Positions 44,624 through 53,723 of a stretch of 64,000 nucleotides of DNA are shown one piece after another (the first letter of the stretch is position 1; each line of letters opens with the position of its first letter). The DNA is taken from the NCBI RefSeq assembly GCF_015326965.1, contig NZ_CP017659.1, forward strand, positions 7,205,001-7,269,000. Reading direction: 5' to 3'. The translations under genes and the position numbers were made by a program. The notes below the pieces were generated by a model that was not told the DNA's origin, did not search any database, and was given only the letters and a program-made list of their open reading frames with translations. Source of the stretch: Paenibacillus sp. JZ16. Its GTDB lineage: Bacteria > Bacillota > Bacilli > Paenibacillales > Paenibacillaceae.

Positions 44624-44768
44624 TCCCTGTTTATGGATGTTGAAACTGTACGGTATACGATGTAAGCGCTTCAGAGTTACGATTTGAACAGGGCGGGCTA
44701 GTTGGAACCACCTAAGCCTAATCTTATCGAATGATCATTCATTAGGGAAAAAAGGGAGGCGTCGTGAT

Positions 44769-46400
44769 TTGAAGACAAACCGGAAACGTGTTGTGAGACT
44801 TGTGATCTTTATGCTGATTGTGGCTATGATTGCCGGATGCAGCGGAAAAAGCTCGGGGGCCGAGGAGCCTGCCGGGGAAAAAGGTAAGGAAGGAACAGAC
44901 GTCGCTGTTGGTGGTGACCCAGAATATCCTGAACAATTGACTTATTGGGTATCGCTGAATGCAAATGCCTCTGCAACGATGCAGGATATGAACGGAATTG
45001 CCGCATATCAGGAGTTGGAAAAAACGACAGGCACCAAAGTGAAGTTCCAGCATCCGCCGGCGGGCCAGGAGGCAGACGCTTTTAACATTATGGTCTCTTC
45101 AGGCAATTTGCCGGATGTGGTGGAGCATGGATGGGCCAACGTATCAGGAGGTCCGGATAAAGCCATTTCGGACGGGTCCATCATCCGCCTGAATGAGTTG
45201 ATTGAAGAGCATGCACCAAATCTAACGAAAGTGTTGAACGAGCACCCGGAATATAAAAAACTGATTACGACAGACGGAGGAAACATTTACGTATTTCCAT
45301 TTATCCGCGGGGACGAATATTTGCTGACCTTTAACGGCCTGATCATCCGCAAGGACTGGCTTGACCAGCTTCAGCTGCCCGTACCGGAAACGATTGATGA
45401 GTGGTATGAAGTATTGAAGGCGATCAAGACCAAAGATCCAAATGGAAACGGGCAAGCGGATGAAATCCCGCTGCTGCTGGATATGGATATGACGGGCATC
45501 AACCATGCGTTTGTCGGCGCATGGGGAGTTACAACCGGATTTTATCAAGTGGATGGGAAGGTCCAGTATGGACCGATCCAACCGGAATTCAAATCTTATT
45601 TGGAAACGATGAGCAAATGGTATGCCGAAGGCCTGATCGATCAGGATTACGCGGCAACGGACGGCACGCTTAAAGATGCCAAAGTGACCAACAATCAAGT
45701 GGGTGCCTTCTCCGGTTACATGGGCAGCAGCCTCGGCCGCTATTCCGAGCTCATGATAAAAAGCAATCCGGATGTAGAACTGGTGGGCGCTCCGAACGTT
45801 GTCCTGAATAAGGGGGATAAACCGGTCCTTGGACAGAAGGATTCGCCGTTCAACGGATTTGGGGCGGCTGTGACGAAAGCGAACAAGTTCCCGGCGGAAA
45901 CGGTGAAATGGCTCGATTACAAATATGGAGATGAAGGACATATGCTGTTTAATTTCGGAGTTGAGGGAGTCAGCTACGAGATGAAGGACGGATACCCGAC
46001 TTATACCGATGAAGTGATGAAAAATCCAGATGGGCTGTCGATCACCCAGGCGATGTCAAAATACAACCTGGCTAGTTATTCGGGACCTTTCGTCCAGGAT
46101 CGCCGATACATCGAACAGTATTCCGCGCTGCCTCAGCAGAAAGCGGCTATTGAGACATGGATGAATGCGGAGAATGACCGTTTGATGCCGATTATTTCCC
46201 CAACGGCAGAAGAAAGCACGCGTTATGCCTCGATCATGAACGATATTAATACGTACTACGAAGAAATGGTCAACAAATTCATTATGGGTGTGGAGCCGAT
46301 CAGCGGTTTTGACCAATTTGTCCAAACGGTACAGGGTATGGGCATTGAGGAAGCGCTCCAGATTCAGCAAGCCGCGCTGGACCGCTTCAACAGCCGTTAA
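44769..46400 (+). CDS. LplA-type solute-binding lipoprotein
   Basis: 543 residues. Lipoprotein signal ends MIAGCSGKSS. Large family 1 binding protein of the LplA kind (QLTYWVSLNANASATMQDMNG; DEWYEVLKAIKTKDPNGNGQADEIPLL; GINHAFVGAWG). The ten residues KDPNGNGQAD look like a calcium loop. TTG start with AAAGGGAGGCG upstream. It heads an operon with two permeases and a GH88 enzyme, so the ligand is probably an unsaturated uronate-containing oligosaccharide. No ATPase gene is linked. Confidence 0.9.
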   Translation: MKTNRKRVVRLVIFMLIVAMIAGCSGKSSGAEEPAGEKGKEGTDVAVGGDPEYPEQLTYWVSLNANASATMQDMNGIAAYQELEKTTGTKVKFQHPPAGQEADAFNIMVSSGNLPDVVEHGWANVSGGPDKAISDGSIIRLNELIEEHAPNLTKVLNEHPEYKKLITTDGGNIYVFPFIRGDEYLLTFNGLIIRKDWLDQLQLPVPETIDEWYEVLKAIKTKDPNGNGQADEIPLLLDMDMTGINHAFVGAWGVTTGFYQVDGKVQYGPIQPEFKSYLETMSKWYAEGLIDQDYAATDGTLKDAKVTNNQVGAFSGYMGSSLGRYSELMIKSNPDVELVGAPNVVLNKGDKPVLGQKDSPFNGFGAAVTKANKFPAETVKWLDYKYGDEGHMLFNFGVEGVSYEMKDGYPTYTDEVMKNPDGLSITQAMSKYNLASYSGPFVQDRRYIEQYSALPQQKAAIETWMNAENDRLMPIISPTAEESTRYASIMNDINTYYEEMVNKFIMGVEPISGFDQFVQTVQGMGIEEALQIQQAALDRFNSR

Positions 46401-46484
46401 GTTGTAGGCGCATGAAGAGGGAGAGACTTCGACGGGATTCTCCCTCTAACTGTGAATGATTTTTTTGTCAGAGGAGGGTATACG

Positions 46485-47444
46485 GTGCAGCTTAAGGAAG
46501 AGACAAACCACGTTACGATACAGAGCAAGCCAGAGAGGTTCAGCGCAAGAGCTGCGAAGGACTTTCGCCGAAACTCCACGATTTACCTGATGCTGCTGCC
46601 GGTTGTGGCGTTTTATGCCGTGTTTCACTACGGACCGTTATATGGCCTGCAGATTGCGTTCAAGAACTTTTCGGCAGGGCTCGGCATATGGAATAGCCCG
46701 TGGGTCGGATTTCAACACTTCAGCGAATTCTTTAACGGATTTTTCTTTGAACGAGTGGTTACCAATACCATTATACTGGGCGCGTACGATCTCATATTTG
46801 TTTTTCCCGCATCCATCGTGCTGGCGTTAATGCTGAATGAGGTACGACATCGCATATTTAAGCGGACGGTACAATCCATTACGTATATTCCCCATTTCAT
46901 ATCTGTCGTTGTGGTTGTCGGGATGCTGGTGGATTTCTTGTCGGTAGACGGGCTGATTAATCATATCATCACCTACTTCGGCGGCAAACCGATATCATTC
47001 ATGCGGCTGCCGGAATGGTTCCGCACCATATATACCTCATCTGCGATCTGGCAGGGGGTCGGTTGGGGCTCCATTATATATCTCGCAGCTATTTCCAATA
47101 TCGATCCGTCCCTTTATGAAGCGGCTAAAGTGGACGGTGCCGGCCGCTGGAAGCAGATGCTTCAAATTACGCTGCCTGGCATCCTGCCAACGGTCATCAT
47201 TCTGCTCATCCTGCGGATTGGGTCCTTTATGGCGCTGCAAGATGAGAAAATCCTGATTATGTACAATCCGGTTACCTATGAGACGGCCGACGTTATCGGT
47301 ACCTACGTCTACCGTAAGGGAATTCTGGAAGCAAGCTACAGCTTTAGTGCCGCCGTCGGCATGTTTAATTCCATGATTAACTTTATGCTGCTCATTGGAG
47401 CCAATTATCTCAGCAAGCGGTTTACGGATACGAAGCTGTGGTAG
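46485..47444 (+). CDS. LplB-type ABC permease
   Basis: About 319 residues, six membrane helices. The N-terminal part RRNSTIYLMLLPVVAFYAVFHYGPLYGLQIAFKNF is typical of LplB. The EAA loop is SLYEAAKVDGAGRWKQMLQITLPGILPT. GTG at 46485 has AGAGGAGGG upstream; the frame from 46452 is longer but lacks a site. Forms the channel with the next gene's product. Confidence 0.92.
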   Translation: MQLKEETNHVTIQSKPERFSARAAKDFRRNSTIYLMLLPVVAFYAVFHYGPLYGLQIAFKNFSAGLGIWNSPWVGFQHFSEFFNGFFFERVVTNTIILGAYDLIFVFPASIVLALMLNEVRHRIFKRTVQSITYIPHFISVVVVVGMLVDFLSVDGLINHIITYFGGKPISFMRLPEWFRTIYTSSAIWQGVGWGSIIYLAAISNIDPSLYEAAKVDGAGRWKQMLQITLPGILPTVIILLILRIGSFMALQDEKILIMYNPVTYETADVIGTYVYRKGILEASYSFSAAVGMFNSMINFMLLIGANYLSKRFTDTKLW

Positions 47445-47458
47445 AAAGGGGGGCATCT

Positions 47459-48340
47459 ATGCGAACTTCAAAATCTGTCAGTGAAGTCCTGTTTGATTCT
47501 GCGAATGTCATTCTCTTGTGCTTGTTATCGATCGTCACGTTATACCCGTTTCTCTACGTATTGTTTGCTTCCATCAGCACGCCGGCTGATTTCGTTCAGC
47601 ACCGGGGAATCCTGCTGTGGCCCAAGGGCTTCTCGCTGGATTCCTATCGTATGGTATTTGAGAACCCCAATATTATCCGAAGTTACCTGAACACGATATT
47701 TTATGTGGTGGTCGGCACGACGCTGAACATTCTGATGACGGCTCTCGGAGCCTATGGCTTATCCAGGAAAAACGTGATGTGGAAGGGCACCATCATGATG
47801 CTGATCGTAATGACGATGTTTTTTGACGGCGGGCTCATTCCGAAATACCTGCTCGTGAAAAATATGGGTCTGCTCGATACGTACTGGGCATTGATTATTC
47901 CAAGCGCCATGACGACATGGAACTTGATTATTATGCGAACGGCATTTCAAGGAGTACCCGATGCGCTCGAGGAATCCGCGCGGATCGACGGAGCCAGCGA
48001 TTGGACCATTCTGTTCCGGATCATCATCCCGTTATCGCTGCCGGTCATTGCCGTCATGGTGCTCTTTTACGGGGTGTGGCATTGGAATAAATGGTTTGAC
48101 GCCCTCATCTATTTAAGGGACCGGGACTTGTTTCCGCTTCAGCTCATCCTGCGCGAAATTCTGATCCAGAACGATACCAGCAGCATGATGACCTCGGTAG
48201 GAGGGGGAGATAGGATGCCGGTTGGCGAAACAATTAAGTATGCAACGATTATGGTGGCTACGCTGCCGATTTTGTTTCTATATCCATTCCTGCAGAAATA
48301 TTTCGTGAAAGGCGTCATGATCGGAGCCATTAAAGAATAA
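47459..48340 (+). CDS. LplC-type ABC permease
   Basis: 293 residues, six membrane helices. EAA loop: DALEESARIDGASDWTILFRIIIPLSLPVIAVM. The N-terminal helix VILLCLLSIVTLYPFLYVLFASIS is typical, and the C-terminal LQKYFVKGVMIGAIKE is intact. ATG at 47459 has AAAGGGGGGC upstream; a GTG at 47438 overlaps the previous gene and is less likely. The GH88 gene starts 15 bases after the stop. Confidence 0.92.
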   Translation: MRTSKSVSEVLFDSANVILLCLLSIVTLYPFLYVLFASISTPADFVQHRGILLWPKGFSLDSYRMVFENPNIIRSYLNTIFYVVVGTTLNILMTALGAYGLSRKNVMWKGTIMMLIVMTMFFDGGLIPKYLLVKNMGLLDTYWALIIPSAMTTWNLIIMRTAFQGVPDALEESARIDGASDWTILFRIIIPLSLPVIAVMVLFYGVWHWNKWFDALIYLRDRDLFPLQLILREILIQNDTSSMMTSVGGGDRMPVGETIKYATIMVATLPILFLYPFLQKYFVKGVMIGAIKE

Positions 48341-48355
48341 GGAGGCAGTTGACTC

Positions 48356-49483
48356 ATGTGGGAGCAAGCTATTATGGATGCGGTAGAAAAAACCAAGCGG
48401 AATATCGGTCAATTTCCGATGAAGTTTCCTCATATCACGGAAGAGAAGCGTTACGAGTGGGGAGAAAGCAATGACTGGATTGAAGGATTCTACACCGGGA
48501 TGATCTGGCTGTGTTATGAATACACGAAAGACCCCCTGTTTAAGGAAACGGCAATAGCACACTTGGAGGATTATAAGCAACGCCTGCAGGAACAGCGGCA
48601 TCTGGACCATCACGATATCGGATTTCTGTATCTTCCCTCTGCACTGGCAGCGTGGATTGTGGATGAGCATGAAGAAGGTAAACAGCTCGCTTTGAAAGCA
48701 GCGGATCATCTGATGCTGCGCTGGCGGGAAGAGGGTCAGTATATTCAGGCCTGGGGCCGGAAAGGCGACGAGAAGAACGGCGGTCGCATTATTATCGATT
48801 GCATGATGAACATTCCGCTGCTGTATTGGGCATATGATCAGACGGGTGATGAGCGATACAAGCGCGTCGCCGTAGCGCATGCGGACAAGAGTCGACGCTA
48901 CTTAATGCGGGGTGATGATTCGTCGTATCATACCTTTTACTTCAATCCGGAGGATGGAACCCCCATCCGAGGAGGAACGCATCAAGGATATCATGACGGA
49001 TCAACATGGACGCGCGGCCAGGCATGGGCCATCTACGGATTTGCGCTCTCATACCGTTATACCCGTGATCCGAAATATTTGGATACGGCTTTACGCGCCG
49101 CTCGTTTCTTTATTGAATACTTGCCGGAGGATCATGTTGCGTATTGGGATTTTGACGTTCCGATTGAAGAGGGTACACCTCGCGACAGCTCCGCCTCCGC
49201 CATTGCGGCGTGCGGCATGCTGGAGATATTGGAGCATCTGGACGGAGAAGATGACAATAAAGGGCTATTGACAGAAGCCGTTGAGAAGTCGATGATATCT
49301 CTCGTAAACCAATATTCTACCATCGGTGAAGCAGCAGAGGAAGGCTTGATCAAGCATGGTTCCTATTACGTCAGAGGCGGTGCGGGTCCGGATGATTATA
49401 TGATCTGGGGCGATTACTATTACCTCGAAGCTTTGCTGCGGCTGACCAAAGGGATACCTGGCTATTGGTATGAGAGAGGTTAG
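48356..49483 (+). CDS. GH88 unsaturated glucuronyl hydrolase
   Basis: A 375-residue cytosolic enzyme that removes the 4,5-unsaturated uronic acid left by polysaccharide lyases. The catalytic Asp pair is seen in HHDIGFLYLPSA (about 82) and RIIIDCMMNIPLL (about 147). GTHQGYHDGSTWTRGQAWAIYGFALSYRYT and PRDSSASAIAACGMLE complete the (alpha/alpha)6 barrel. No signal peptide. AAGGAGG precedes the ATG. It ends the transporter operon, so imported disaccharides are cut inside the cell. Source polymer could be a glycosaminoglycan, pectin or gellan-type glycan. Confidence 0.9.
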   Translation: MWEQAIMDAVEKTKRNIGQFPMKFPHITEEKRYEWGESNDWIEGFYTGMIWLCYEYTKDPLFKETAIAHLEDYKQRLQEQRHLDHHDIGFLYLPSALAAWIVDEHEEGKQLALKAADHLMLRWREEGQYIQAWGRKGDEKNGGRIIIDCMMNIPLLYWAYDQTGDERYKRVAVAHADKSRRYLMRGDDSSYHTFYFNPEDGTPIRGGTHQGYHDGSTWTRGQAWAIYGFALSYRYTRDPKYLDTALRAARFFIEYLPEDHVAYWDFDVPIEEGTPRDSSASAIAACGMLEILEHLDGEDDNKGLLTEAVEKSMISLVNQYSTIGEAAEEGLIKHGSYYVRGGAGPDDYMIWGDYYYLEALLRLTKGIPGYWYERG

Positions 49484-49507
49484 CATAATAGAATCTGTGT
49501 AACAAAG

Positions 49508-49544
49508 TGGGGATGTCGCGTGTTATGCGGCACCTCCTTTTTTC
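49508..49544 (+). terminator. rho-independent terminator
   Basis: GTGGGGATGTCGC pairs imperfectly with GCGGCACCTCC, followed by TTTTTT. Confidence 0.65.
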
Positions 49545-49656
49545 TGTGAAATATGTGGAATTCATTGTTCACAATTTACTCATTAGCATTGTCAGAATGT
49601 CTTTGTTATGATGAGGAAGATTCAAATTTGAGATAAATGGTTTGGAGGAGATATGC

Positions 49657-50292
49657 GTGTTGAAACATGTGAAAACTTCAGTCTTGCTGACCCTGGGTCT
49701 GCTGCTAATACTGGTATTCCCGACTGCAACGTGGGCCCATTCCAAGCTGGAAACCAGTACGCCCGCGGCGGATGCCAAGCTGACGGAAAGCGTACAGGAA
49801 GTAAGCCTGTCATTTAATGAAAATATCGATGAAAACTTGAGCACGCTCAAGATAAAGAATGCGCAAGGCGAATCGGTTGAAGTAGCAGAGGTCAAGATCA
49901 GTCAGAACACCATGCTGGGGACGCTGTCTGCACCGCTTCCATCCGGCTCCTACACGGTGGAGTGGAAAATCGTGGGCGGCGATGGACATCCCGTGGACGG
50001 GACATACGCTTTCGAAGTAGATGCCCCGGAAGCGGAAGCCGCTCCGGAGACACCGGCAGATACCGAAGAAACGCCTGCGGATACAGGAAACACGCAGGAT
50101 GAAACAACGCCTGCGCAGGATACCGCTGCGGACAACACGGATCAAACGGCTGGCCAGGATCAGCAGGCAGACAACACTTCGGCTCCCGAACAATCGGCAG
50201 GCAGCGGTTCAACCGTGTGGATCGTCGTCATCGTGATTGTAGCATTTGTCGCAGGATATTTTGGAATACGAGCCTCACGGAAGAAAAAATAA
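49657..50292 (+). CDS. CopC-domain copper protein with C-terminal anchor
   Basis: About 211 residues. A signal peptide ends TWAHSKLE, leaving His as the first mature residue, a known copper ligand. The CopC domain (about 30-120) ends with the second ligand region GGDGHPVDGTYAFEV. A long acidic Glu/Asp/Thr/Pro linker (about 125-185) precedes a membrane helix (TVWIVVIVIVAFVAGYFGI) and RKKK. GGAGGAG lies upstream; GTG at 49657 or TTG at 49660 could be the start. The CopD gene begins right after the stop. Confidence 0.85.
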   Translation: MLKHVKTSVLLTLGLLLILVFPTATWAHSKLETSTPAADAKLTESVQEVSLSFNENIDENLSTLKIKNAQGESVEVAEVKISQNTMLGTLSAPLPSGSYTVEWKIVGGDGHPVDGTYAFEVDAPEAEAAPETPADTEETPADTGNTQDETTPAQDTAADNTDQTAGQDQQADNTSAPEQSAGSGSTVWIVVIVIVAFVAGYFGIRASRKKK

Positions 50293-51381
50293 ATGTCTTA
50301 TTATTGGTTAAGTGAGCCGCTACTATATTTAGCCTACGCCATTCTGGCAGGCATCACGGTACTGTCCCTCGTACCGAAAGCATATAAGCCGGACATTTCG
50401 GTTCCGGCCTGGCTTGGCCCGGTGGCGTCAGCGGCCATCATCGTATTTGGATTTGTGCCGCTGCTGCAGATCATGATGTTCTTCAAGGATGATATCGGGT
50501 TCTGGAAGTCTTTTAACAGCATCATGTTCAAGTTCAGCGAGGGTGAGCGTTACGCCTGGATTCTGGTTCTAGCGATCCTGTTGGCAATTCTGACCATGAT
50601 CGTCCGCCGGAAGCCGGGTTCCGTATTACGCTGGCTTATGCCCGTTGCCTTGCTGGGCATTGCGGTGGCCATGTCCTCGTTTAACCACGCTGCATCCTTG
50701 TTCGAAAGTGCAGGACAGCTTGCCTTCTTCGGCCATTTTACAGCGATGGCGATATGGACGGGAACGTTGCTGATAACAGGATGGTTCAGTACGGATCAGA
50801 GCCGCTGGAGTGCGTTTCTTAGATGGTTCCATCCAACTGCGATCGTCTGTGTCATCATTGTTATCGGATCGGGATTATTCTTGATGACGGCCGTGACGCC
50901 GGATCCGATAAACAGCTGGACGCTGTCTTATGGTCAGGCTCTGCTGGTTAAGCATATTCTCATTCTGCCGCTGTTGGTATTCGCGTTTGTAAACGGTCAT
51001 CTCGTCAAGCGCAAGCTGCGCCGGGATTCCGGTTATCATCCGATGGCATGGGCACGAAGTGAGGGAGTTCTGATCTGGTTGATTTATATCGTCACCGGAT
51101 ACATGAACCAGCAGCCTGCTCCGCATGAGGTCATAGATACATTGGCCTTGTATGGCCCTGCTGCAACTTTTGTTTGGTTCCATCCCGGGTTTACGATCGG
51201 TGAGCTGGCTTTCACGTGGAGTTGGATAGGAATCCTTAGCCTCTGTCTCGGGCTAGCGCTTCTGTGGAACGTCGTGAACGTATTCCGCAAAAACCGGGCC
51301 GCGGCAGGCGCGTTGTTATGCGGGCTAGGCGCTGTTGTGTTCATTTATTGCGGCCTGATGTTCTCGGTTACTACAGTTTAA
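50293..51381 (+). CDS. CopD-family copper-transport membrane protein
   Basis: 362 residues with about eight or nine membrane helices. The CopD core has SFNHAASLFESAGQLAFFGHFTAMAIWTGTLLITGWF and FLRWFHPTAIVCVIIVIGSGLFLM, with conserved His. The ATG follows the CopC stop with no gap. In B. subtilis YcnJ the CopC and CopD parts are one protein; here they are two. Likely role: copper uptake or homeostasis. No CsoR operator or copper regulator was seen nearby. Confidence 0.85.
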   Translation: MSYYWLSEPLLYLAYAILAGITVLSLVPKAYKPDISVPAWLGPVASAAIIVFGFVPLLQIMMFFKDDIGFWKSFNSIMFKFSEGERYAWILVLAILLAILTMIVRRKPGSVLRWLMPVALLGIAVAMSSFNHAASLFESAGQLAFFGHFTAMAIWTGTLLITGWFSTDQSRWSAFLRWFHPTAIVCVIIVIGSGLFLMTAVTPDPINSWTLSYGQALLVKHILILPLLVFAFVNGHLVKRKLRRDSGYHPMAWARSEGVLIWLIYIVTGYMNQQPAPHEVIDTLALYGPAATFVWFHPGFTIGELAFTWSWIGILSLCLGLALLWNVVNVFRKNRAAAGALLCGLGAVVFIYCGLMFSVTTV

Positions 51382-51398
51382 TATCGTTTGAGTTGACA

Positions 51399-51434
51399 AG
51401 ATCCTTGCTGTTTACGCGGCAGGATCTTTTTTTT
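51399..51434 (+). terminator. rho-independent terminator
   Basis: AGATCCTTGCTG pairs with CGGCAGGATCT, with a bulge, then eight T. Confidence 0.75.
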
Positions 51435-51526
51435 ATGATAGGATGAGGAAGCTCAGACTGGATAAAGATGGTATACTTGCGAGTAAAAGGACCACCTGCA
51501 CCTACTCTGCGAATGGAGGAAGTTTT

Positions 51527-51958
51527 ATGAAAAAAGAGAGACATATCCGCTTGGCCTCTCATTCGGACGCATCCATCCTGGTCCGGTTAAACTGGGAGTT
51601 TAATGAAGTGTTAATGCCGCTGGAGGAAGCTGAACATCACTTAAAACAATCGGGTGAAATTGTGGCCATAGCCTATTTAGGTGATGACCCTGTTGGATTT
51701 GCCTGTGCTCAGTCCTTCCAATCCTTCTGTTACCGGGAGCATGTTGGCGAGATCACGGAATTGTACATTCAGGAGCGGGCAAGAAGGCAGGGGCTGGCAG
51801 GAATGCTGCTCGTTTTTCTGGAGGATCAATTGATTGCGCGTGGGGTGAAGGCCGTTAAGGTGCTTACGGGTCATGATAACCACCAAGCCATCGGAGTTTA
51901 TGAGAAATCAGGTTATAAGCGGGAAGATGAAGTGCTTCTGGAGAAAGAGCTTGGGTAA
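51527..51958 (+). CDS. GNAT-family N-acetyltransferase
   Basis: 143 residues. GNAT motif ITELYIQERARRQGLAGMLLVFLEDQLIARG (R-R-Q-G-L-A loop, about 77-90), followed by VLTGHDNHQAIGVYEKSGYKRED. ATG at 51527 has GGAGGAAG upstream; the longer frame to 51443 lacks a site. Similar to acetyltransferases annotated for aminoglycoside- or protein-acetylation but with no specific marker, so the substrate is left open. Confidence 0.85.
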   Translation: MKKERHIRLASHSDASILVRLNWEFNEVLMPLEEAEHHLKQSGEIVAIAYLGDDPVGFACAQSFQSFCYREHVGEITELYIQERARRQGLAGMLLVFLEDQLIARGVKAVKVLTGHDNHQAIGVYEKSGYKREDEVLLEKELG

Positions 51959-52027
51959 TATGCTGAATGTGTGTAACCTGCTAACCAATGGATATTTCAC
52001 TTATCGATAGGGGATGGAGTGAGCCTG

Positions 52028-53719
52028 ATGTTATGTGATAAAGACCAATACGTTGAAGAATTGCTCATTCTGAAGACAATAGCGGAAAATTTGAACCAGA
52101 GCAACGATATGAAGCAAATGCTGCAAACGACACTCGAAAAATTGCTGGATTTAACCCAGCTTGAGACAGGATGGCTTTTTCTGATCGGGGATCAACCACA
52201 TTATGATCAAATAGCCGATGTCAACCTTCCGCCTGCTTTATCACGGGATAACAAAAAACCGATGCGATGCGGAGACTGCCTATGCCTGCGCTTGTATTGG
52301 GCAGGAAATTTAAATGAACCGGTTACGATTATTGAATGTGAACGACTGCATAATGCCAAAAAGGAGTGCTGGGGAGAAACTCACAATCTGACCCATCATG
52401 CTACGATTCCCCTCACGGTTCAAGGTAAACGGCTGGGGCTGCTGAATGTGGGTTCGCCAGGCAAAGAGCATTTTAGCGAGGGAGAACTTGCGTTGTTGCA
52501 ATCCGTTGCCTATCAGATTGGAACGGCGGTCGAGCGGACAAAACTGTCGGAGCAAAGGGAGAAACAGGCGGTGGACAGCATAGCCCGTTTCATCGTCGAT
52601 TATTATGCCAAGGCAAGCAAAGTAACCAGATATCTATGGAAAATTAACGATATGAAGAGAATGCATGTGGCGATTGTGGAGGAGCTTGCTCATGCATTTG
52701 GCTGGCCGACTGTTGCTATGATTACGTCTGACGATGACAACTTGTATCTTCGTGCGGTCCGTCAGAATGAAGTGACGCATAGCTGCAAGGAGTTGGTACG
52801 AAAGGCTGCCCATAAGACCGCACGAAAGTCAGGAATCGTACAACGGGCATATGAGGAACAAAACGTAGTGGTGCAAGAAGGCCTGGTCCGGGTGCTTCCC
52901 GGCGTTCAGCCCCATACGTATACGGCGGCGATACCATTAAAGCATCTTGAGCGTATTTTTCAGACCTATGAGACGATGGGGGTGCTCTTTATTGGCCGTG
53001 AGAGTGGGCCCTTCTCTGAGCTGGAGGTTGAAATCTTAGAGGTGCTGGCGGAGCATATATCATTGGCCATTGAAAAGATATGTTTATATTACGAGTGGCA
53101 GGATTTATTGTTGGTTGAAGAGAGGAACCGTTTGGCACGGGACCTACATGATTCCGTCAATCAAAAGCTGTTCTCTCTTTCACTGCTTGCCCAAGGCGTG
53201 CGTGAGACGACCTTACATGAGAATCCGCATACGGCGGAGGCAATACACGATATTGGACAGCTTGCCCAGGAAACGCTCACTGAAATGCGCTCGTTAATTT
53301 GGCAGCTGCGACCTTCCGGAGAGGCCAAAGGGATATTGGCTTCACTGAAGGACTATGCTGAGAAACTTGGCATACAGCTGACGTTTATCATGAAGGAAAT
53401 TCCTGTTTTGACGAACCGGGTGGAAGAGTCCTTGTATCGAATTGGGCAGGAGGCATTGAACAATATCAGCAAACACGCGGGTACGAATCGAGCCTGGATC
53501 CGAATGGAACAGGACGGCTCCAGTCTATATATGAAAATATCGGATCAAGGCCGAGGATTCAACCCGGGATCGCCCGAACTCTGTCCGCATTCGCTTGGGC
53601 TTACCAGCATGAGGGAGAGGGCTTCAGAAATACAAGGAACCTTAAGTATAAGCAGCGAGGAAGGCACAGGGACGATGGTGACCGTAATGGTTCCGTTTTT
53701 ATCCAAGAAAGAGGTTTGA
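52028..53719 (+). CDS. cytosolic GAF-domain histidine kinase, NarL class
   Basis: About 563 residues. No membrane helix. An N-terminal GAF domain (about 12-165) carries a Cys cluster (C81, C84, C86, C104, C114 by this start). A second GAF-like domain spans about 215-345. The phospho-acceptor is ERNRLARDLHDSVNQKLFSLSL (HisKA_3), followed by an ATPase part with GQEALNNISKHAG, ISDQGRGFNPG and LGLTSMRERA. Resembles YhcY of B. subtilis. ATG at 52028 follows GGAGTGAG. The regulator gene begins 4 bases after the stop. The Cys cluster suggests a redox or metal signal. Confidence 0.88.
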   Translation: MLCDKDQYVEELLILKTIAENLNQSNDMKQMLQTTLEKLLDLTQLETGWLFLIGDQPHYDQIADVNLPPALSRDNKKPMRCGDCLCLRLYWAGNLNEPVTIIECERLHNAKKECWGETHNLTHHATIPLTVQGKRLGLLNVGSPGKEHFSEGELALLQSVAYQIGTAVERTKLSEQREKQAVDSIARFIVDYYAKASKVTRYLWKINDMKRMHVAIVEELAHAFGWPTVAMITSDDDNLYLRAVRQNEVTHSCKELVRKAAHKTARKSGIVQRAYEEQNVVVQEGLVRVLPGVQPHTYTAAIPLKHLERIFQTYETMGVLFIGRESGPFSELEVEILEVLAEHISLAIEKICLYYEWQDLLLVEERNRLARDLHDSVNQKLFSLSLLAQGVRETTLHENPHTAEAIHDIGQLAQETLTEMRSLIWQLRPSGEAKGILASLKDYAEKLGIQLTFIMKEIPVLTNRVEESLYRIGQEALNNISKHAGTNRAWIRMEQDGSSLYMKISDQGRGFNPGSPELCPHSLGLTSMRERASEIQGTLSISSEEGTGTMVTVMVPFLSKKEV

Positions 53720-53723
53720 ACTT

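Noticed and set aside
44661..44674. TGTAAGCGCTTCAG, resembling a CcpA cre site upstream of the LplA-type gene.
   Set aside because: The right half is out of register by one base from TGWAANCGNTNWCA, so it is not a convincing cre.
45222..45941. A 239-codon minus-strand frame.
   Set aside because: Lies within the LplA-type binding-protein gene; composition and lack of start site mark it as a shadow.
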